Below, piece after piece: positions 7,464-11,037 of a DNA stretch of 11,037 nucleotides (position 1 is its first letter; each line of letters opens with the position of its first letter). This DNA comes from Phycisphaerae bacterium (GTDB lineage: Bacteria > Planctomycetota > Phycisphaerae > Phycisphaerales > UBA1924), in the NCBI GenBank assembly GCA_016794945.1, contig JAEUIX010000247.1:1-11037 (forward strand), given 5' to 3'. The notes under the pieces are model-generated. The model had not been told where the DNA came from, did no database searches, and saw only the letters and a list, made by a program, of their open reading frames with translations. A program made the position numbers and the translations under genes.

Positions 7464-7536
7464 TGGAGCGGAGGAGAGTCGAACTCCCGACCTCTTCATT
7501 GCGAACGAAGCGCTCTACCAACTGAGCTACCGCCCC
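7464..7536 (-). tRNA. tRNA-Ala (anticodon CGC)
   Basis: A 73-nt cloverleaf on the minus strand. The acceptor stem GGGGCGG pairs with CCGCTCC and includes the G3-U70 wobble that identifies alanine tRNAs. The D arm is GCTC-AGTTGGTA-GAGC. The anticodon arm is CTTCG-TTCGCAA-TGAAG, giving anticodon CGC, which reads GCG. The variable loop is AGGTC, the T arm GGGAG-TTCGACT-CTCCT, and the discriminator A. The CCA end is not encoded (the next bases are CTG) and must be added by nucleotidyltransferase. The gene has its own promoter and terminator, so it is a single-gene unit. Confidence 0.96.
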
Positions 7537-7546
7537 GAACACCGGG

Positions 7547-7576
7547 AGTATAGACGCACGCGAGGGGCCTTTGGAA
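7547..7576 (-). promoter_or_regulatory. Promoter of tRNA-Ala
   Basis: On the minus strand, the -10 hexamer TATACT (7552-7547) lies 10 nt before the mature tRNA end, and a -35-like TTCCAA (7576-7571) lies 18 bp upstream. This leaves a 5' leader of a few nucleotides for RNase P to remove. It is the best -10 match to the sigma-70 consensus in the window. Confidence 0.65.
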
Positions 7577-7634
7577 CGGCCTGGGGCGGTGGTCCGGGGC
7601 CTCGCCCGGGGGATGGACCGGCCCGGGCCAGCAC

Positions 7635-7651
7635 ATGCAACTGAGTTGCAT
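7635..7651. promoter_or_regulatory. 17-bp palindrome, candidate Zur/Fur-family operator of the znuA-like gene
   Basis: ATGCAACTGAGTTGCAT is a perfect inverted repeat (two 8-bp arms around one central base), AT-rich in a very GC-rich setting. Its right end contains TTGCAT, the likely -35 box of the zinc-binding protein gene. Fur-family regulators such as Zur bind palindromes of about this size and repress by blocking the promoter. The position fits zinc repression, but the link to Zur is inferred from the downstream gene, not from a known motif. Confidence 0.55.
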
Positions 7652-7674
7652 CTGGCCAGCGACAGGGCAACAAT
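7646..7674 (+). promoter_or_regulatory. Promoter of the znuA-like gene
   Basis: -35 TTGCAT (7646-7651), a 17-bp spacer, then -10 AACAAT (7669-7674). The GTG at 7680 is 5 nt after the -10, so transcription would begin at or next to the start codon. The -35 overlaps the palindrome at 7635-7651. Confidence 0.55.
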
Positions 7675-7679
7675 CCGCC

Positions 7680-8621
7680 GTGTTCATCCGCTGGACCATC
7701 GCGATGAGGTTGCTGACCGTGGTGCTCGCCGCAACGACCGCCATCGGCGGCTGCCGCCCGGCGGGCGTGCCGGACACCGATCGCCGCGGCCCGCTCCGTG
7801 TCGTGGTGTCGATCGCCCCGCTCAAGGGCTTGGTGGAGGCTCTGGTGCCCCCCGGAACGGTCGTGGACCTGCTCATCCCGCCCGGGGCGAGCGAACACGG
7901 GTACGAGATTCCTCCCGGGCGGCTGGCGGCGGTCGCGACGGCCGATCTGGTCGTGTTCGTGGGGCTGGGGCTCGAGCCGCAGGTCGATGCCCTGCTCGGC
8001 CAGCGGCCGAACCCGAACCGGCGTGTGGTCCGGTTCGACCGCGTCGCGGGCGTCGAGGCCGACTCGGACGACCACCGGCACGAACACGAGCACGACGAAA
8101 CGTGCGACCACGGACACGCCGCCGACCCCCACCTGTGGCTGGACCCGGTGCTGGTCGAGCAGCTGGTAGAAGCGTTGGCCCGCGAGGTCGATGCGCTCGA
8201 TACGGCGACACCCCGGGAACGGCGGGCGGCGCGTGCACAGGAACTCCGTGCGAAGGTGCGGGGGGTGCACGACGCGTACGGCCGGTCGCTTGGGCCGCTG
8301 GCGGGCCGAACGATCGTGGTGGGGCACGACGCCTGGGGGAGACTCGCAGCGCGCTACGGGCTGAAGACCGTTGCGCTCAAAGGGCTGACCGCGGCGGAAC
8401 CGACGCCGGGCGACCTGCGCCGGGCGATCGAGTCGATCGGCGGCGATGCGACCACAACGGTGTTCGTGGAGCCGCAATTGAGCCCCGCCGCGGCGGAGCG
8501 CATCGCGCGTGCGACCGGTGCGCGGGTTGAAACGCTGGACCCGCTGGGCTCGGGCGACTGGTTCGCGATGATGGACGCGAACCTGGCGGCGCTGGTGCGG
8601 GCGTTCGAACCGGCGCGCTGA
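7680..8621 (+). CDS. Zinc-binding lipoprotein of an ABC importer (ZnuA-like)
   Basis: Cluster A-I (SBP_bac_9/ZnuA) metal-binding protein, 313 residues from GTG 7680. It should bind Zn(II) outside the inner membrane and deliver it to an ABC importer. The signal peptide ends in a lipobox (AIGGC, Cys25), so it is probably lipid-anchored. The metal ligands expected from the family are visible: H73 in ASEHGYEIPP, H151 in ADPHLWLDP, H216 in VVGHDAWGRLA and D287 in TLDPLG, after VFVEPQLSP. A His/Asp/Glu-rich loop at 130-146 (DDHRHEHEHDETCDHGH) favours zinc over manganese. The GTG fits the -35/-10 promoter and leaderless pattern; ATG 7704 (305 residues) is an alternative, and ATG 7635 lies inside the palindrome upstream of the promoter. 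No ZnuB or ZnuC gene is adjacent within the window. Confidence 0.92.
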   Translation: MFIRWTIAMRLLTVVLAATTAIGGCRPAGVPDTDRRGPLRVVVSIAPLKGLVEALVPPGTVVDLLIPPGASEHGYEIPPGRLAAVATADLVVFVGLGLEPQVDALLGQRPNPNRRVVRFDRVAGVEADSDDHRHEHEHDETCDHGHAADPHLWLDPVLVEQLVEALAREVDALDTATPRERRAARAQELRAKVRGVHDAYGRSLGPLAGRTIVVGHDAWGRLAARYGLKTVALKGLTAAEPTPGDLRRAIESIGGDATTTVFVEPQLSPAAAERIARATGARVETLDPLGSGDWFAMMDANLAALVRAFEPAR

Positions 8622-8635
8622 GCGCCGCCGGCGCG

Positions 8636-8648
8636 TACACTCCGCCCC
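8636..8648 (+). promoter_or_regulatory. Putative -10 element (TACACT) of the LolC/E-like gene
   Basis: TACACT at 8636-8641 lies 7 nt before GTG 8649, in the 27-bp gap after the znuA-like stop. There is no Shine-Dalgarno site. A small hairpin (5-bp stem, 3-nt loop, 8622-8634) sits directly upstream. This suggests the ABC pair is transcribed separately from the zinc gene. Confidence 0.5.
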
Positions 8649-10223
8649 GTGTACGCCTCGCTGCTGACGCGCCGCTACCTCTCGACGAAGCTGATGCCGT
8701 ACGTCGCGGTGCTGGCCGTGACCGTGTGCACGGCCATGGTGCTGGTGGCCTGGTCGGTGATGGGGGGGTTCCTCGACAAGCTGCTCGCCTCGGGGCGCGT
8801 CTTCACCGGCGACGTGACCATCACCTGGCCGACCGTTGGTTTCGCCCATTCCGACGATCTGATCCGCCGACTCGAGGCCAGGAGCGACCACGTTGCGGCG
8901 GCCGCGCCGCTCATCCAGACCATGGGCGTGATCACGCTGCCGGACGACCAGGTGGTGCCGATCACCATCCGGGGCATCGACCCGGTGCGGTACGCGCGGG
9001 TCGTCGACTGGCGGGGCGTTCTGTACTGGAAGCCGATCGAGGCGCCGGTGCCCAAGGACCGCGAGGCGGAGGATCCGCGGCTCGACCCCCAATGGCGGGC
9101 GCGGATGGAGGCGGCGCTGCGCAACGGGCTGAGCATGACCCGTGCCGACCCCGTGACGGGCAAGCCCGTGCCGGCGGCGGTGCCGGGGATCGAGGTGAGC
9201 GGGCTGTCGCGCCGGCAGCCGGGGGCGTGGTACGAGTTCCGCAAGGAGTCGTTCGGCAAGCCCAACGCCGACGGCTCGATCGAGTGGGTCGGCGGCTTCA
9301 TGCCCGACCGGTCGGTGACGGTGCGTGTGCTGCCGCTCGATTCCAGGGGGCGCGACGTGGCCCTGGTCAGCAAGACGCTGCCGGTGGCCAACGAGTTCCG
9401 TACCGACGTGTTCGAGATCGACAAGCGCTCGATGCTCATGCCTATCGATGTGCTGCAGAAGCTCCTGAAGATGGACGAGTCGGACGCGGTCGCGGCCGAG
9501 TTCAACCCGTACGAGCCCCCGGGGCCCGACGGTTTCGCTCCCGTGCCGACGACCGGCCGCAGCCCGGCGCGCGTGACCAGCGTGGTCGTCAAGGGCCAGC
9601 CCGGCGTGCCCCCCGACGCGCTGCTGAACACCTGCCTGGAGGTCTACCGCGCGTTCGCCGAAGCGCACCGCGGCGCCGTTCCGTCGTACGCGGCGATGCG
9701 GGGCAACGAGCGGTTCCCACCCCGCCTGATCCAGACGTGGGAGATGAGCCAGGCGCAATTCGTCGGGGCGGTCCGGAACGAGACGGGTGTCGTGGTGACG
9801 CTGCTGTCGTTCATCTCGATGGTGGCGTCGATCCTGATCCTGGCGATCTTCTGGGCGATGATCAGCGAGAAGACCCGCGACATCGGCATCCTGAGGGCGA
9901 TCGGCGCCAGCCGCGCCGGCGTGGGGTGGGTCTGGTTGCGCTACGGGCTTCTCATCGGCGTGATCGGCGGGCTGCTGGGCGTGGGCCTGGCCTACACGGT
10001 GGCGACCAACATCAACGAGATCCACGAGTGGCTTGGACGGGCCTTCGGCGTGCAGATCTGGAACCCGGCGGTCTACTACTTCACCGAGATCCCGCGCAAG
10101 GTGGATCCCGCCAACGCGGCCAAGGTCTTCCTCGGGTCGGTGGGGTTCAGTCTGGTCGGGGCGCTGGTGCCCGCGCTGCGGGCGGCGTGGATGGACCCGG
10201 TTCGGGCGTTGCGGTTCGAGTGA
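8649..10223 (+). CDS. LolC/LolE-type ABC permease (FtsX/MacB family)
   Basis: A 524-residue inner-membrane protein from GTG. It has one N-terminal helix (about 17-40), a large periplasmic domain (about 42-378), then three helices at about 381-406, 426-452 and 493-513: the four-helix FtsX/MacB plan. The cytoplasmic coupling segment EKTRDIGILRAIGASRAGV (407-425) and the ending WMDPVRALRFE are typical of this family. YYFTEIPRKVDP before the last helix resembles LolC/LolE. Family knowledge suggests it releases lipoproteins from the inner membrane or does similar mechanical work driven by the downstream ATPase. The periplasmic domain is about 100 residues longer than in E. coli LolC/E (roughly 400-415 in total). 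Only one permease is seen, so a homodimer is likely. It lies 10 bp upstream of the ATPase gene. Confidence 0.92.
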   Translation: MYASLLTRRYLSTKLMPYVAVLAVTVCTAMVLVAWSVMGGFLDKLLASGRVFTGDVTITWPTVGFAHSDDLIRRLEARSDHVAAAAPLIQTMGVITLPDDQVVPITIRGIDPVRYARVVDWRGVLYWKPIEAPVPKDREAEDPRLDPQWRARMEAALRNGLSMTRADPVTGKPVPAAVPGIEVSGLSRRQPGAWYEFRKESFGKPNADGSIEWVGGFMPDRSVTVRVLPLDSRGRDVALVSKTLPVANEFRTDVFEIDKRSMLMPIDVLQKLLKMDESDAVAAEFNPYEPPGPDGFAPVPTTGRSPARVTSVVVKGQPGVPPDALLNTCLEVYRAFAEAHRGAVPSYAAMRGNERFPPRLIQTWEMSQAQFVGAVRNETGVVVTLLSFISMVASILILAIFWAMISEKTRDIGILRAIGASRAGVGWVWLRYGLLIGVIGGLLGVGLAYTVATNINEIHEWLGRAFGVQIWNPAVYYFTEIPRKVDPANAAKVFLGSVGFSLVGALVPALRAAWMDPVRALRFE

Positions 10224-10233
10224 GCGAAGCACC

Positions 10234-10938
10234 ATGTCAGCGCTGCTGTCGGCGACCAACCTGCACAAGACCTACCGCCTCGGGCGGGTGGATGTGCCCG
10301 TGCTGCGCGGCGTGAGCCTGGACGTGCGGGCGGGGGAGTTCGTCGCGATCGTGGGGGCCTCGGGCTCGGGCAAGAGCACGCTGCTGCACCTGTTGGGGGG
10401 GCTCGACCGGCCGGACCGCGGCAGCGGCGGCGATGTGACCTTCGACGGGCGGTCGCTCGGCTCGCTCTCGGCGGCGGGCATCGACCGCTACCGCTCGCGG
10501 AGCGTCGGTTTCGTGTTCCAGTTCTACCACCTGCTGCCGGAGTTGACGGTGCTCCAGAACGTCGCCATCGCCGCGATGATCCGGCTGGGCCGGTTGGGCT
10601 ACCTGCGGCAGCGGGCCGACGTCACGGCCCGTGCCGAGGATCTGCTGGGTCGGGTGGGGCTGTCGCACCGCCTGCGGCACAGGCCGGCGGAACTGTCGGG
10701 CGGTGAGCGCCAGCGGGTCGCGATCGCGCGGGCGCTGATGAACGACCCGCCGCTGCTGCTGGCAGACGAGCCGACGGGCAATCTCGACCGGGCGTCGGGC
10801 CTGGGGATCCTGGAGGCGCTGGTCACGCAGCGGGGACAGACGGGCCGAACGATCGTGCTCGTGACCCACGACGGGGAAGTGGCTGCGCGAGCGGATCGGA
10901 CGGTGCGGCTGGTGGACGGCTCGCTGGCGGGGGCCTGA
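10234..10938 (+). CDS. LolD/MacB-type ABC transporter ATPase
   Basis: A 234-residue cytosolic ATPase, the size of LolD. It should power the permease encoded just upstream. Visible motifs are Walker A GASGSGKST (about residue 42), a Q-loop in FVFQFYHLLPELTVLQNV (about 93-110), the signature LSGGERQRVAIARAL (about 152-166), Walker B LLLADEPTGNLD and the H-loop VTHD. HLLPELTVLQNV and the LADEPTGNLD form are typical of the LolD/MacB/FtsE group. ATG 10234 is 10 bp after the permease stop, with only a weak purine-rich stretch upstream, so it is probably translated from the same mRNA. An upstream in-frame extension back to 10033 overlaps the permease gene and is not credible. The role in lipoprotein release is inferred from family and pairing. 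Confidence 0.95.
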   Translation: MSALLSATNLHKTYRLGRVDVPVLRGVSLDVRAGEFVAIVGASGSGKSTLLHLLGGLDRPDRGSGGDVTFDGRSLGSLSAAGIDRYRSRSVGFVFQFYHLLPELTVLQNVAIAAMIRLGRLGYLRQRADVTARAEDLLGRVGLSHRLRHRPAELSGGERQRVAIARALMNDPPLLLADEPTGNLDRASGLGILEALVTQRGQTGRTIVLVTHDGEVAARADRTVRLVDGSLAGA

Positions 10939-10982
10939 GCCGGATCGTTCGGTGAATGGTCGCTCGGCGGGTTGCCGGGGCG

Positions 10983-10994
10983 TACACTCGGCCC
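10983..10994 (+). promoter_or_regulatory. Putative -10 element (TACACT) of the gene at the right edge
   Basis: TACACT at 10983-10988 lies 6 nt before ATG 10995, and no Shine-Dalgarno site is present. It is nearly identical in layout to the element before the LolC/E-like gene (GTACACTC in both), supporting a leaderless start. Confidence 0.5.
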
Positions 10995-11037
10995 ATGCCA
11001 AGGCCGGAGTTTCTGACCGCGCAGTTCCTCGTGTCGG
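10995..11037 (+). CDS. Start of an unidentified gene cut by the right edge
   Basis: ATG 10995 opens a frame of 14 codons (MPRPEFLTAQFLVS) that runs off the window. It is called because the TACACT element 6 nt upstream matches those before other genes here and because it follows the ATPase gene on the same strand. Too little is visible to name a product or to say whether it belongs with the ABC pair. Confidence 0.5.
   Translation, partial: MPRPEFLTAQFLVS

Noticed and set aside
7635..7679. ATG 7635 as the start of the znuA-like protein
   Set aside because: It lies inside the palindrome and upstream of the -35/-10 promoter, and it would put 15 extra residues before an already complete lipoprotein signal.
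7527..10268. A 913-codon open frame on the minus strand opposite the znuA-like and LolC/E-like genes
   Set aside because: Its translation is rich in Arg, His, Gln and Pro with no domain, and it crosses the tRNA promoter and two well-supported genes. It is an antisense shadow caused by high GC.
1..11037. Mobile elements, CRISPR arrays, defence or biosynthetic clusters
   Set aside because: No transposase or integrase motifs, no regularly spaced repeats, no long terminal repeats, and no signature genes of such systems were seen. Composition is uniform apart from the small membrane gene and the znuA control region.

Overview
The window is very GC-rich (roughly 70%) and gene-dense. It most likely comes from the chromosome of a Planctomycetota-type (possibly Phycisphaerae-like) diderm bacterium. 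This placement is an inference from the secreted protein with a planctomycete-style carbohydrate-binding domain, the FHA-GAF-PP2C signalling protein, the lipobox-bearing metal-binding protein, the Lol/MacB-type ABC pair with an enlarged periplasmic domain, and the scarcity of Shine-Dalgarno sites. No rRNA is present to confirm it. No transposase, integrase, CRISPR array, phage gene or defence gene is visible.

Layout. 1-1082 (-): the first 360 codons of a secreted multidomain protein, cut by the left edge. It diverges from 1253-2953 (+), an FHA-GAF-PP2C phosphatase, which is followed by 2987-3958 (+), a SurA/PrsA-like periplasmic protein without the usual parvulin histidines. mutS (3967-6780, -) converges on this gene with only 8 bp between the stops. 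Upstream of mutS on the same strand are a small four-helix membrane protein (6863-7291) and tRNA-Ala(CGC) (7464-7536) with its own promoter and terminator. Diverging from the tRNA is a znuA-like zinc-binding lipoprotein gene (7680-8621, +), then a LolC/E-type permease (8649-10223), a LolD-type ATPase (10234-10938), and the first 14 codons of another gene (from 10995).

How the parts relate. The permease and ATPase should form one ABC complex, probably for lipoprotein release or another MacB-like mechanotransmission task. The zinc-binding protein has no ZnuB/ZnuC partner in the window, and the gene after it has its own promoter-like element. The phosphatase has no kinase or anti-sigma partner beside it. 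MutS is the housekeeping mismatch-repair protein.

The most interesting signals are regulatory. Several genes carry a TANACT-like -10 element only 5-8 nt before the start codon and no ribosome binding site, which points to leaderless transcription. The znuA-like gene has a 17-bp palindrome covering its -35 box, a good candidate for a zinc-responsive operator. A 37-nt near-perfect hairpin abuts the -10 element of mutS. I found no clearly new multi-gene system; this is largely a housekeeping region.
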